This document shows, piece by piece, positions 28,572-36,571 of a stretch of DNA of 64,000 nt. The notes under the pieces were generated by a model. It did not search any database. It was not told the origin of the DNA and was given only the letters and a program-made list of their open reading frames with translations. The position numbers and the translations under genes were made by a program. Source of the DNA: Azospirillum soli (GTDB lineage Bacteria > Pseudomonadota > Alphaproteobacteria > Azospirillales > Azospirillaceae); assembly GCF_017876165.1 (NCBI RefSeq), contig NZ_JAGINQ010000018.1:54361-118360 (forward strand), read 5' to 3'. Within the stretch, counting starts at the first letter, position 1. The number at the start of each line of letters is the position of its first letter.

Positions 28572-28611
28572 CGGCATGGGCCGGCGGTCGGTTGACCGCC
28601 GGCCCATGCCG
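28572..28611. terminator. Perfect 18-bp stem hairpin between convergent phnN and phnM
   Basis: An 18-base stem with a GGTT loop (outer arm CGGCATGGGCCGGCGGTC), no mismatch, 29 bases after phnN. There is no T tract, but it stands between convergent operons and directly abuts repeat copy B, so it can serve both directions. Confidence 0.6.
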
Positions 28612-28612
28612 C

Positions 28613-28789
28613 TAAAGCGAATTTGCATTCGCTTTCGATTCATATGGCCTCATGTGCCGGCTCTCAGCGGATGCCTCTGGCATCCGCCTGCCGCCAGCGG
28701 GAACGAAGTTCCCGCGAGAGGCCGGGCTTCGGACGCATGGGCGTCCAGGACCGCCGTCGCGGTCCAAAGCGGATCGAAATCCGCTTTAG
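28613..28789. repeat. 177-bp multi-hairpin dispersed repeat, copy B
   Basis: Matches copy A at 7144-7320 along its whole length, with only scattered substitutions. It keeps the left AAAGCGAAT/ATTCGCTTT arms, the four inner stems and the right AAAGCGGAT/ATCCGCTTT arms. It lies in the gap between phnN and phnM, after the long hairpin at 28572-28611. Confidence 0.85.
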
Positions 28790-28814
28790 CGCACGTGATT
28801 TTGGCTCGCCGCTG

Positions 28815-29960
28815 TCAGGCGATCCGCCGGCCCTCCCGCCAGACCTCGCGGACCACCGGCATGTCGTCGGCGATGTGGACGCGCACGAGATCGGCGCGCT
28901 TGCCGACCGCGATGACGCCGCGATCCTCCAGCCCGGCAGCGCGCGCCGGGTTGCGGGTGACCGTGTCGATCGCCATCGGCAGAGGGAAGCCGAGCGGCCC
29001 CTGGTGCAGACGGAAGGCCGCTGCCATCAGGCTGACCGGCACATAGTCCGACGACAGCGCGTCGAGGTCGCCAGACGCCGCCAACTCGGCGGCGGCGATG
29101 TTGCCGGAATGCGAACCGCCGCGCATCAGGTTCGGAGCGCCCATCATCACCACCATGCCCGCCTGCCGGGATGCCCGCGCCGCCTCCAGCGTGGTCGGGA
29201 ATTCCGCGAGCCGGGTGCCGAGCACCGCCGCCTCGTCGACATGCGCGATGGAGGCGTCGTCATGGCTGGCCAGGGTGAAACCGCGCTCCCGGCAGGCCGT
29301 GGCGAGGACACGGCGGTGCGTGTCGGAATAACGGGCGGCGTTCTCCCGCTGGCGCTGGGTGAAGGCGGCCATCTCGGTCTCCGAGAAGCCGTATTTGCCC
29401 ATGTAATAGTCCCGGTACTTCTCCTCATGGACGAACTGGCGCTGGCCGGGCGTGTGGTCCATCAGGCTGACGATGCCGACCAGGGGGTTGTCGGCCAGCG
29501 CCCCGAACAATTCCACGATGTTGGCTGAGGACACCTCGCAGCGCAGGTGCAGCCGGTGCTCGGCGCGCAGAAAGCCGCGTGCCTGACCGTCGGTGACGGC
29601 ATCCACCATGGCCTGGAGATTCTCCAGCCGGGCCGACCCCTCGATGACATCGCCGCAAGCGAGAGCATCGAACACCGTGGTGATGCCCGCTGCCGCCATC
29701 TGCGCGTCATGCGCCAGCAGCGCCGAGCCGGCGTGCCAGCGCACTTTGGGGCGCGGCGTCATGTGCCGCTCCAGATTGTCGGTGTGCAGTTCGACCAGTC
29801 CCGGCACGACGGTGTCGCCCTGGCAGTCGATGGCGCCGGGGACGCCGGTGGCCCCCCGGTCGATGGCGGCGATCCGGCCGTCGCGGACCAGGAGGCAGCC
29901 GGGAAAATCCTCGTCGCCCGCCACGATGCGGGCGTTGCAGAGCGCGAATTCACGGGTCAT
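28815..29960 (-). CDS. phnM: Alpha-D-ribose 1-methylphosphonate 5-triphosphate diphosphatase
   Basis: 381 residues, amidohydrolase fold. VPGLVELHTDNLERHMTPRP gives the first metal ligands; SLMDHTPGQRQFVHEEKYRDYYMGKYGFSE, ASHDDASIAHVDEA and GAPNLMRGGSHSGNIAAAEL are PhnM motifs. It releases pyrophosphate from the triphosphate made by PhnGHIL. Last gene of the minus-strand C-P lyase operon, 3 bases after phnL. A second, divergent PhnM is encoded at 35393-36571. Confidence 0.92.
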   Translation of the reverse strand: MTREFALCNARIVAGDEDFPGCLLVRDGRIAAIDRGATGVPGAIDCQGDTVVPGLVELHTDNLERHMTPRPKVRWHAGSALLAHDAQMAAAGITTVFDALACGDVIEGSARLENLQAMVDAVTDGQARGFLRAEHRLHLRCEVSSANIVELFGALADNPLVGIVSLMDHTPGQRQFVHEEKYRDYYMGKYGFSETEMAAFTQRQRENAARYSDTHRRVLATACRERGFTLASHDDASIAHVDEAAVLGTRLAEFPTTLEAARASRQAGMVVMMGAPNLMRGGSHSGNIAAAELAASGDLDALSSDYVPVSLMAAAFRLHQGPLGFPLPMAIDTVTRNPARAAGLEDRGVIAVGKRADLVRVHIADDMPVVREVWREGRRIA

Positions 29961-29963
29961 GGG

Positions 29964-30647
29964 TCAGCCCTGCATGGTGTGGACGCGGGTGGAGACGGCC
30001 TCGCGGACCTCGTCGTCGTGGAAGACGCCGACGAGCGCGGTGCCCGCGGCCTTCGCCTCGGCGATCAGTTCGATCACCACGGCGCGGTTGCGGGCGTCGA
30101 GCGAGGCGGTGGGTTCGTCGAGCAGCAGGATCGGATGGCGGGCGGCGAAGCCGCGGGCGATATTCACCCGCTGTTGCTCGCCGCCGGAGAAGGTGGCGGG
30201 CGCGAGCGACCACAGGCGTTCGGGAATGCGCAGCCGCGCCAGCAACTCGCCGGCGCGCGCCTGCGCCGTCTCCACCGGGACGCCGAGCGCCCGCAGCGGC
30301 TCGGCCACCACGTCCAGCGCCGGCACGCGCGGGATGGCGCGCAGGAACTGGCTGACGTAGCCCAGAGTGCGGCGGCGCACCTCCATCACCACGCGCGGCG
30401 GGGCCGATGCGATGTCCACCGTCCCCTCGCCGTGACTCACGTGGATGGCCCCGGAATCGGGCTTGCAGTTGCCGTAGAGGCAGCGCAGCAGCGTCGATTT
30501 TCCGGCGCCCGACGGGCCGTGCAAGGTGACGCACTCGCCGGACGCGACGCTGAGCGCGGCATCGGCGAAGACCGGGATTTCGATGCCTCCCTGGGTGTGC
30601 AGGACGTAGGTCTTGGACAGGGAGTCGACACGGATCTGGTCGGTCAT
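29964..30647 (-). CDS. phnL: C-P lyase subunit, ATP-binding protein PhnL
   Basis: 227 residues. Walker A GPSGAGKST at about 45-53, signature FSGGEQQRVNIARG, Walker B ILLLDEPTASLD. RTLGYVSQFLRAIPRVPALDVVAEPL is characteristic of PhnL. It cooperates with PhnGHI in attaching the phosphonate to ribose triphosphate; it is not a transporter ATPase. The start overlaps the phnK stop by 4 bases. Confidence 0.92.
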   Translation of the reverse strand: MTDQIRVDSLSKTYVLHTQGGIEIPVFADAALSVASGECVTLHGPSGAGKSTLLRCLYGNCKPDSGAIHVSHGEGTVDIASAPPRVVMEVRRRTLGYVSQFLRAIPRVPALDVVAEPLRALGVPVETAQARAGELLARLRIPERLWSLAPATFSGGEQQRVNIARGFAARHPILLLDEPTASLDARNRAVVIELIAEAKAAGTALVGVFHDDEVREAVSTRVHTMQG

Positions 30648-31414
30648 GGCTGCAGCACCGAGGAAACCAGCAGTTGTGTGTATGGGTGGTGAGGGTCGTC
30701 GAGCACCTGATCGGTCAGGCCGGTCTCCACAACCTCGCCTCGGCGCATCACCATCAGCCGGTGCGCCAGCAGGCGGGCGACCGCCAAGTCATGGGTGACG
30801 ATGATGGCGGCCAGTCCGAGATCGGTGACGAGCCGGCGCAGCAGGTCGAGCAGCCGGGCCTGGACCGAGACGTCGAGGCCGCCGGTCGGCTCGTCCATGA
30901 AGACGAGGCGGGGATGGGTGACCAGATTGCGGGCGATCTGCAACCGCTGCAGCATGCCGCCGGAGAAGGTCAGCGGCAGGTCGTCGATCCGCTCGCCGTC
31001 GATCTCCACCTTGCGCAGCCAGTCGTCGGCCTGAGCGCGGATCTCGCCGTAATGGCGGGCGCCGACCGCCATCAGGCGCTCGCCGACGTTGGCGCCGGCC
31101 GACACGCCCATGCGCAGCCCGTCGCGCGGGTTCTGGTGGACGATGCCCCAGTCGGTGCGCATCAGCATCCGCCGCCGCGGCTCGCCCATCGCGTAGATGT
31201 CCACCGGCCCGTCTTCGCGGGTGTCGTAGAGGACGCGGCCCGCCGTCGGCTCCAGCCGGGCCGACAGGCAGCTCAGCAGGGTCGACTTGCCCGATCCGGA
31301 CTCGCCGACGATGCCCATGACCCCGCCGGGCCAAAGCTCAAACGACACGTCGCGGCAGCCGACCCGGTTGCCGTACATCCGGGTCAGGCCGGAAACCGTC
31401 AGCAGCGGGTTCAT
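30644..31414 (-). CDS. phnK: C-P lyase complex ATP-binding subunit PhnK
   Basis: 256 residues from the ATG at 31414, which overlaps the phnJ stop. Walker A GESGSGKST, Q-loop VHQNPRDGLRM, signature FSGGMLQRLQIARN, Walker B LVFMDEPTGGLDVSVQ and TGLTDQVLDDPHHPYTQLLVSSVLQP at the end. PhnK docks on PhnJ in the core complex, and its ATPase cycle opens the active site. Confidence 0.92.
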   Translation of the reverse strand: MNPLLTVSGLTRMYGNRVGCRDVSFELWPGGVMGIVGESGSGKSTLLSCLSARLEPTAGRVLYDTREDGPVDIYAMGEPRRRMLMRTDWGIVHQNPRDGLRMGVSAGANVGERLMAVGARHYGEIRAQADDWLRKVEIDGERIDDLPLTFSGGMLQRLQIARNLVTHPRLVFMDEPTGGLDVSVQARLLDLLRRLVTDLGLAAIIVTHDLAVARLLAHRLMVMRRGEVVETGLTDQVLDDPHHPYTQLLVSSVLQP

Positions 31415-32265
31415 TCCGCGGCCTCCTGGACGGCATCGCGGCGCGTCGCGCAGTGGTGGGTGTCGGAGCAGACATAGATGCGCCCGCCACGGTCGTCGGT
31501 CACCACCTCGTCGAGGAAGCTGTCGGTGCCGCCGCACAGCGCGCAGGCTTGATCCCAGCTCTGGATTTCGAAGGGATGATCCTCGAAATCCAGGCTCTTG
31601 ACCGGGGTGTAGGGCGGCACCGCGTAAATGCGCTTCTCGCGCCCGGCGCCGAACAGTTGGAGAGCGGGATTCATATTCATCTTCGGGTTGTCGAATTTTG
31701 GGATCGGCGAGGGCCGCATCAGGTAGCGGCCGTTGACCAGCACGGGGTAGTCGTAGGTCGTCGCGATGCGGCCGAAGCGGGCGATGTCCTCGTACAGCTT
31801 GACGTGCATGGCGCCGTAATCTGCCAGCGCGTGCATCTTGCGCGTCTCGGTCTCGCGCGGCTCCAGCCAGCGCAGCGGTTCGGGGATCGGCACCTGATAG
31901 ACGAGGATCTGACCCTCGCTCAGCGGCGTCTCGGGGATGCGGTGGCGGGTTTGGATCACCGTCGCCGCCGCCGTCCGCTCGGTGGTGGCGACCCCGGCGG
32001 TGCGGGCGAAGAAGCGGCGGATCGACACGGCGTTGGTGGTGTCGTCGGCGCCCTGGTCGATCACCTTCAGCCGGTCCTCGGGACCGATGACGGCGGCGGT
32101 GACCTGGATGCCGCCGGTGCCCCAGCCGTAGGGCAGCGGCATCTCGCGGCTGCCGAACGGCACCTGATAGCCGGGGATCGCCACCGCCTTCAGGATGGCG
32201 CGGCGGATCATCCGCTTGGTCTGCTCGTCGAGGTAGGCAAAGTTGTAGCCCGGCGCGCTGGTCAT
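31411..32265 (-). CDS. phnJ: Carbon-phosphorus lyase PhnJ (radical SAM)
   Basis: 284 residues from the ATG at 32265. The 4Fe-4S-binding cysteines fall at 241, 244, 266 and 272 (CALC, YVCSD, HHC), the same positions as in E. coli PhnJ. Other motifs: YGWGTGGIQVTAAVIG, QGADDTTNAVSIR and RPSPIPKFDNPKMNMNPALQLF. It cleaves the C-P bond of ribose 1-methylphosphonate 5-phosphate with S-adenosylmethionine, releasing methane from methylphosphonate. All catalytic residues I can place are present. Confidence 0.95.
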   Translation of the reverse strand: MTSAPGYNFAYLDEQTKRMIRRAILKAVAIPGYQVPFGSREMPLPYGWGTGGIQVTAAVIGPEDRLKVIDQGADDTTNAVSIRRFFARTAGVATTERTAAATVIQTRHRIPETPLSEGQILVYQVPIPEPLRWLEPRETETRKMHALADYGAMHVKLYEDIARFGRIATTYDYPVLVNGRYLMRPSPIPKFDNPKMNMNPALQLFGAGREKRIYAVPPYTPVKSLDFEDHPFEIQSWDQACALCGGTDSFLDEVVTDDRGGRIYVCSDTHHCATRRDAVQEAAE

Positions 32266-33371
32266 TCGGCCGTCTCCCGGTCGGCGGTGGGGGTGGCGGC
32301 GCGCAGCCGCCGGATCAGCTCCAGTTCGGACTGGAAATCGACGTAGTGCGGCAGCTTCAGGTGCTGGACGAAGCCCGAGGCCTCGACGTTGTCGGAATGG
32401 GCGAGCACGAATTCCTCGTCCTGCACCGGGTTGACCGCGTCCTCGCCCAGCTCCCCGGCGCGCAACGAGCGGTCGACCAGCGCCATCGCCATCGCCTTGC
32501 GCTCGCTCTGCCCGAAGGTTAGTCCGTAGCCGCGGGTAAACTGAGGCGGCACGTCCTTTGAGCCCTTGAACTGGTTGATCATCTGGCATTCGGTGACGGT
32601 GATGGTGCCGATCTCGACGGCGAAGCCCAACTCCTCCGGAGCGAACTCGACCGTCACGTCGCCCATGCGGATCTCGCCGGCGAAGGGGTGGGTGTTGCCG
32701 TAGCCGCGTTGCGAGGAGTAGGCGAGGGCCAGCAGAAAGCCCTCGTCGCCACGCGCCAGGTTTTGCAGGCGTAGGTCGCGGCCCGCGGGGAAGGACAGCG
32801 GCTGTCGGGTCAGGTCGCCGGGCGGCTCCTCCGCCGTTGCGTTGGCTGGCCCGTCCGCTTCCACGCTGCGCTCGATCAACCCCTCATGGCCGAGCACGTC
32901 GGCGACGCGCGGCATCTGCGCCTCGACGGGTTGTTCCGCCAGCGCCGCCGGTTCAGGCGTGCCTTCGGCCGCCAGCGTGAAGTCGAGCAGCCGGTGGGTG
33001 TAGTCGTAGGTCGGCCCCAGCACCTGCCCGCCCGGCAGATCCTTGAAGGCCGAGCTGATGCGGCGGCGGATCGCCATGGCGGCGGTGTCGATCGGCTCGG
33101 ACCCGCCGAAGCGCGGCAGGGTGGTGCGGTAGGCGCGCAGCAGGAAGACGGCCTCCACCAGATCGCCCTGCGCCTGCTTGACCGCCAGGGCGGCCAGCTC
33201 GCGGTCATGGACCGATCCCTCGGTCATCACCCGGTCCACCGCCAGCCCGAGCTGCTCGGCAATCTGGTCGAGCCCGAGTTCCGGCACCGCCGGATCGCCG
33301 CGCCGCTCCTCCGCCATCAGGCGGTGGGCGTTGTCGATGGCTTTCTCGCCACCCTTGACGGCAACATACAT
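32262..33371 (-). CDS. phnI: C-P lyase core subunit PhnI
   Basis: 369 residues. MYVAVKGGEKAIDNAHRLMAEERRGD, QIAEQLGLAVDRVMTEGSVHD, GFLLALAYSSQRGYGNTHPFAGEIRMGDV and VTECQMINQFKGSK are PhnI hallmarks. With PhnGHL it swaps adenine of ATP for the phosphonate. Ala/Glu-rich stretch at about 185-205. It overlaps phnJ by 4 bases and follows phnH by 3. Confidence 0.95.
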   Translation of the reverse strand: MYVAVKGGEKAIDNAHRLMAEERRGDPAVPELGLDQIAEQLGLAVDRVMTEGSVHDRELAALAVKQAQGDLVEAVFLLRAYRTTLPRFGGSEPIDTAAMAIRRRISSAFKDLPGGQVLGPTYDYTHRLLDFTLAAEGTPEPAALAEQPVEAQMPRVADVLGHEGLIERSVEADGPANATAEEPPGDLTRQPLSFPAGRDLRLQNLARGDEGFLLALAYSSQRGYGNTHPFAGEIRMGDVTVEFAPEELGFAVEIGTITVTECQMINQFKGSKDVPPQFTRGYGLTFGQSERKAMAMALVDRSLRAGELGEDAVNPVQDEEFVLAHSDNVEASGFVQHLKLPHYVDFQSELELIRRLRAATPTADRETAE

Positions 33372-33374
33372 GGG

Positions 33375-34004
33375 TCAGCCCTCCAGGCGCGTGCTGCGCG
33401 GCAGCGCCGCCAGCCGGGCGCCGCTGGTGAGAATCAGGTCGACGCCGCGCGGGAAGCCGGCGTGGTTGTCCGCCACCCAGCGGCGGAAACCGGCCGGCAG
33501 GCCGCCGGGCGCGAACCGGACGCGGTCGCGGATGCCAGGGCCCGCCAGCTCGAGCGGCGCCCCGCCGGTCAGCGCCGGCACCTGCACGATCACGGTGGTC
33601 GAGCGGTCGGGGAACTCGTCGCTGCCCTGGTCGAAGGCGGACAGGGGCGGCATCGCGCCGGGATCGGCAACGACGGCGAATACGGCCGCTGCGGCGTTTC
33701 CGGTCAATGGGCAGCCGCAATGGAAGCGCAGATGCTGACGCACAGCCGCACAATCGGCCGACGGATCGAGCCAGACGGGGGTCTCCTGGTCGGCCAGCGC
33801 CAGGACGACGGCGGCGGTGGCCGCTTCGAAGGGCGCCGGCGCCCCGACGGAGCCGGCGACGGCCTGGGGCAGCTCGTGCAGCGTACCGGGCCGCGCCATG
33901 GCGTCCAACACGGCGCGAAAGACGCGCTGGGAGTCGATCACCGGGTCGCCAAGGCCGGGCAGCAGCGCGTCCGCACCCGTGTCCATGGCCATTTTCATCG
34001 TCAC
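33375..34004 (-). CDS. phnH: C-P lyase core subunit PhnH
   Basis: 209 residues. LPGLGDPVIDSQRVFRAVLDAMARPGTLHELP at the start is the family signature; also VVLALADQETPVWLD, STTVIVQVPALTGGAPLELAGPGI and FPRGVDLILTSG. PhnH is part of the PhnGHIJ core complex and is structurally needed. It is placed between phnG and phnI, as in other C-P lyase operons. Confidence 0.94.
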   Translation of the reverse strand: MTMKMAMDTGADALLPGLGDPVIDSQRVFRAVLDAMARPGTLHELPQAVAGSVGAPAPFEAATAAVVLALADQETPVWLDPSADCAAVRQHLRFHCGCPLTGNAAAAVFAVVADPGAMPPLSAFDQGSDEFPDRSTTVIVQVPALTGGAPLELAGPGIRDRVRFAPGGLPAGFRRWVADNHAGFPRGVDLILTSGARLAALPRSTRLEG

Positions 34005-34005
34005 G

Positions 34006-34455
34006 TCAGTTCTCCCCGCGAACCATGGTGAAGAAATCGACCCGCGTCGCCGCCGCCTCGCGGGCGGCGCGGTCGCTGCGGGCCGCCTGAAGGCTGTCCA
34101 GATGGGCGATCGCCGCTTCGACGGCGGGTCGGCGGGCGGGAGCCTGCATCAGGGCGTCCAGCACGGCCGCGCGCTCGGCGTGGTCGGTCCGGCGACCGGC
34201 CACCCAGGCGTGCCCCACCAGTCCGCCGGCCAGCCGGACGGAGCAGCGGGTAACCGTCATCTCACCCAGGTTGAAGGGAGCGCCGTCGCCGCCGATCCGG
34301 CCACGCACCATCACCAGCCCGGTTTCCGGGCGGCGCAGCAGAGCGTAGTCGGGGGTGGGGGCGAGGCTGGACCATACGGTCGCGATTTCATCGGGGGCGG
34401 CCTTGGCCAGCACCCCCATCCAGCGTCGGCGGTCCTCGGTGGCGAATGCGGGCAT
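34006..34455 (-). CDS. phnG: C-P lyase core subunit PhnG
   Basis: 149 residues. Starts ATEDRRRWMGVLAKA and has RRPETGLVMVRGRIGGDGAPFNLGEMTVTRCSVRL and GHAWVAGRRTDHAERAAVLDAL, typical of PhnG. First gene of the minus-strand phnGHIJKLM operon. The promoter is shared, back to back, with the regulator gene phnF on the other strand. Confidence 0.94.
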   Translation of the reverse strand: MPAFATEDRRRWMGVLAKAAPDEIATVWSSLAPTPDYALLRRPETGLVMVRGRIGGDGAPFNLGEMTVTRCSVRLAGGLVGHAWVAGRRTDHAERAAVLDALMQAPARRPAVEAAIAHLDSLQAARSDRAAREAAATRVDFFTMVRGEN

Positions 34456-34552
34456 GGATCAATCTCAAATTTGTCTAGACATCTATACCATGTGCGGGCA
34501 TCTTTATGCGATCGTCCCGGCGGGGGCGCAAGGCTTGAAGGATGAAGTTTCC
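34456..34552. promoter_or_regulatory. Divergent phnG/phnF promoter with candidate PhnF operator
   Basis: 97 bases between two divergent starts. A perfect palindrome TGTCTAGACA lies at 34472-34481; on the minus strand TGGTATAGA directly precedes it. From memory the PhnF operator in Mycobacterium smegmatis is TGGTATAGACCA-like, so PhnF binding here would control both directions. Confidence 0.5.
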
Positions 34553-35290
34553 ATGACGGACCAGGATCTCTCGCGCGGTACGGGCACTGCCTTGTGGCGC
34601 CAGATCGCCGAGCGGCTGAAGCGCGACATCGTCTCCGGAACACACCAGCCGGGTGACCGCCTGCCCACGGAACTGCGGATGGCCGAAGAGTTCAGCGTCA
34701 ACCGTCACACCATAAGGCGGGCGGTGGCGGCCCTGGCCGAGCAGGGGCTGGTCCGCATCGAGCAGGGGCGCGGAACCTTCGTCCAGGAGAGCGTGATCGA
34801 CTACCGGGTGAAGAAGCGCACGCGCTTTTCCGAGAATGTCCTCGGCCACCGGCGGGAGCCGTCCGGCAAGCTGCTGGCGATCCGCGAGGAACCGGCGGAG
34901 GAAGCGGTCGCCAAGGCGCTTGAGATCCGCAAGGGCACCATGGTCGTGGTGGTCGAGCGGCTGGGCGAGGCGGACGGGCGCCCGCTCAGCGTCGCATCGC
35001 ATTACTTCCCCAAGGGACGCTTCCCGTCGCTGCCCGACACCATCCGCGACACCGGATCGATCAGCCTCGCCATGGAGCGCCTTGGGGTGGGCGACTACAC
35101 CCGCAAGGTCACCCGCGTCACCGCCCGCACCGCCCGCGCGGCCGACGCCCAGCTGCTGCAGCAATCTCCCAACAAGCCGATCCTGTTGACCGAAGGCGTC
35201 AACGTCGACGCCACCGGCCGGCCGGTGGAGTACAGCGTCGCGCGCTGGGCGTCCGACCGCGTCCAGATCGTCTTCGAACCGGGCACCTGA
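34553..35290 (+). CDS. phnF: Phosphonate operon regulator, GntR/HutC family
   Basis: 245 residues from the ATG at 34553. Winged helix: ALWRQIAERLKRDIVSGTHQPGDRLPTELRMAEEFSVNRHTIRRAVAAL at about 11-59, followed by a UTRA effector domain (RTRFSENVLG, MVVVVERLGEADGRPLSVASHYFP, PILLTEGVNVDATGRPVEYSVARWASDRVQIVF). PhnF represses phn genes until a pathway ligand appears. Longer in-frame starts exist upstream but would run through the promoter. Confidence 0.92.
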   Translation: MTDQDLSRGTGTALWRQIAERLKRDIVSGTHQPGDRLPTELRMAEEFSVNRHTIRRAVAALAEQGLVRIEQGRGTFVQESVIDYRVKKRTRFSENVLGHRREPSGKLLAIREEPAEEAVAKALEIRKGTMVVVVERLGEADGRPLSVASHYFPKGRFPSLPDTIRDTGSISLAMERLGVGDYTRKVTRVTARTARAADAQLLQQSPNKPILLTEGVNVDATGRPVEYSVARWASDRVQIVFEPGT

Positions 35291-35392
35291 TCTCGACCAA
35301 TCAGCCGGACATCCGCCCGCCGAACGATCTTTCACCAAAGTTTCATACCGGCCCACCCCGCCGCGGCGCTATGTGCGGGGCCGCTCAAGACC

Positions 35393-36571
35393 ATGCGCGC
35401 CAGGGGAAACAGGTTGGAAACGCACATCCGCAACGCCCGCGTCCTGATGCCGGACGGCTCTTTCATCGAGGCCGGCGTCACCATCGCCGGAGAACGCATC
35501 GCCGCCATCGGCGACGCCCCGACCGGGCGCGCCACCGGCCGGGTGATCGGGGCCGAAGGGCTGCTGCTGCTGCCGGGCATCGTCGACTTGCACGGCGACG
35601 CTTTCGAACGGCAGCTCATGCCACGCCCGCGGGTGCATTTCCCGACCGACGTGGCGCTGCTGGACACCGACCGCCAGCTCGTCGCCAACGGCATCACCAC
35701 CGCGCTGCACGGCCTGACGTGGTCGTGGGAGCCGGGCCTGCGCGGGCGCGAGGCGGCGGTGAGCTTTCTCGACACCCTGGAGCGGCTGCGCCCGACCCTG
35801 GCCTGTGACAGCCACGTGCATCTGCGCCACGAGATCTACAACATCGACGCCGCCGACGAGATCGAGGGCTGGCTGGCCGAGGGGCGCATCCGGCTGCTGG
35901 CCTTCAACAACCATTTGCCGATGCTGACGGCGCGCATCGCCCAGCCCGCCAAGCTGGCGCAGTATGCCGAGCGGGCGCACATGACGCTGTCCGCCTTCAC
36001 CGACCTGCTGCACGCGGTGGTGGAACGGCGGGGCGAGGTCGATCCGACCAACCGGCGCTTGGCCGACGCCGCGCGCCGCCATCGGGTGGCGCTCGCCTCT
36101 CACGACGACGAATCGCCCGAGTTGCGGCGGCATTTCCACGATCTCGGCTGCGGCATCTGCGAATTTCCGCTGAACCGCGCCACCGCCGAGGAAAGCCGCC
36201 GTCTCGGCGGCGGCGTCATTCTCGGCGCTCCCAACGTCCTGCGCGGCGGCAGCCACATCGAGGGCGGCATGCGCGCCGCCGACATGGCGGTGGCCGGTCT
36301 GGCCGACGCGCTGACCTCAGACTACTACTACCCGGCGCTGACGCACGCCGCCTTCCGGCTGGCGCGCTATGGCGTCCTGGGGCTGGCCGACGCCTGGAGG
36401 CTGATCTCGACCAACCCGGCCCGTCTGGCTGGCTTTACCGACCGCGGCAGCATTGCCGTCGGGCGGCGCGCCGACCTCGTGCTGATCGATGACCGCACGC
36501 CGGAGCTGCCGCGTGTCGTTGCCACCCTGGTGGCCGGCCGCCTCGTCTTCGCTGGGCGGGAGCTGGCATGA
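35393..36571 (+). CDS. Second PhnM-like amidohydrolase
   Basis: 392 residues (a TTG start at about 35411, just before ETHIRNARV, is possible). Amidohydrolase fold with ETHIRNARVLMPDGSFIEAGVTI, LPGIVDLHGDAFERQLMPRPRVHFP, CDSHVHLRHEIYN, ASHDDESPELRRHF, GAPNVLRGGSHIEGGMRAADM and GSIAVGRRADLVLID. It differs from phnM at 28815-29960 around the metal site (HGDAFERQ against HTDNLERH). It is annotated elsewhere as ribose 1-methylphosphonate triphosphate diphosphatase, but a second copy in one cluster suggests another substrate or a backup. It overlaps the next gene by 4 bases. Confidence 0.85.
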   Translation: MRARGNRLETHIRNARVLMPDGSFIEAGVTIAGERIAAIGDAPTGRATGRVIGAEGLLLLPGIVDLHGDAFERQLMPRPRVHFPTDVALLDTDRQLVANGITTALHGLTWSWEPGLRGREAAVSFLDTLERLRPTLACDSHVHLRHEIYNIDAADEIEGWLAEGRIRLLAFNNHLPMLTARIAQPAKLAQYAERAHMTLSAFTDLLHAVVERRGEVDPTNRRLADAARRHRVALASHDDESPELRRHFHDLGCGICEFPLNRATAEESRRLGGGVILGAPNVLRGGSHIEGGMRAADMAVAGLADALTSDYYYPALTHAAFRLARYGVLGLADAWRLISTNPARLAGFTDRGSIAVGRRADLVLIDDRTPELPRVVATLVAGRLVFAGRELA

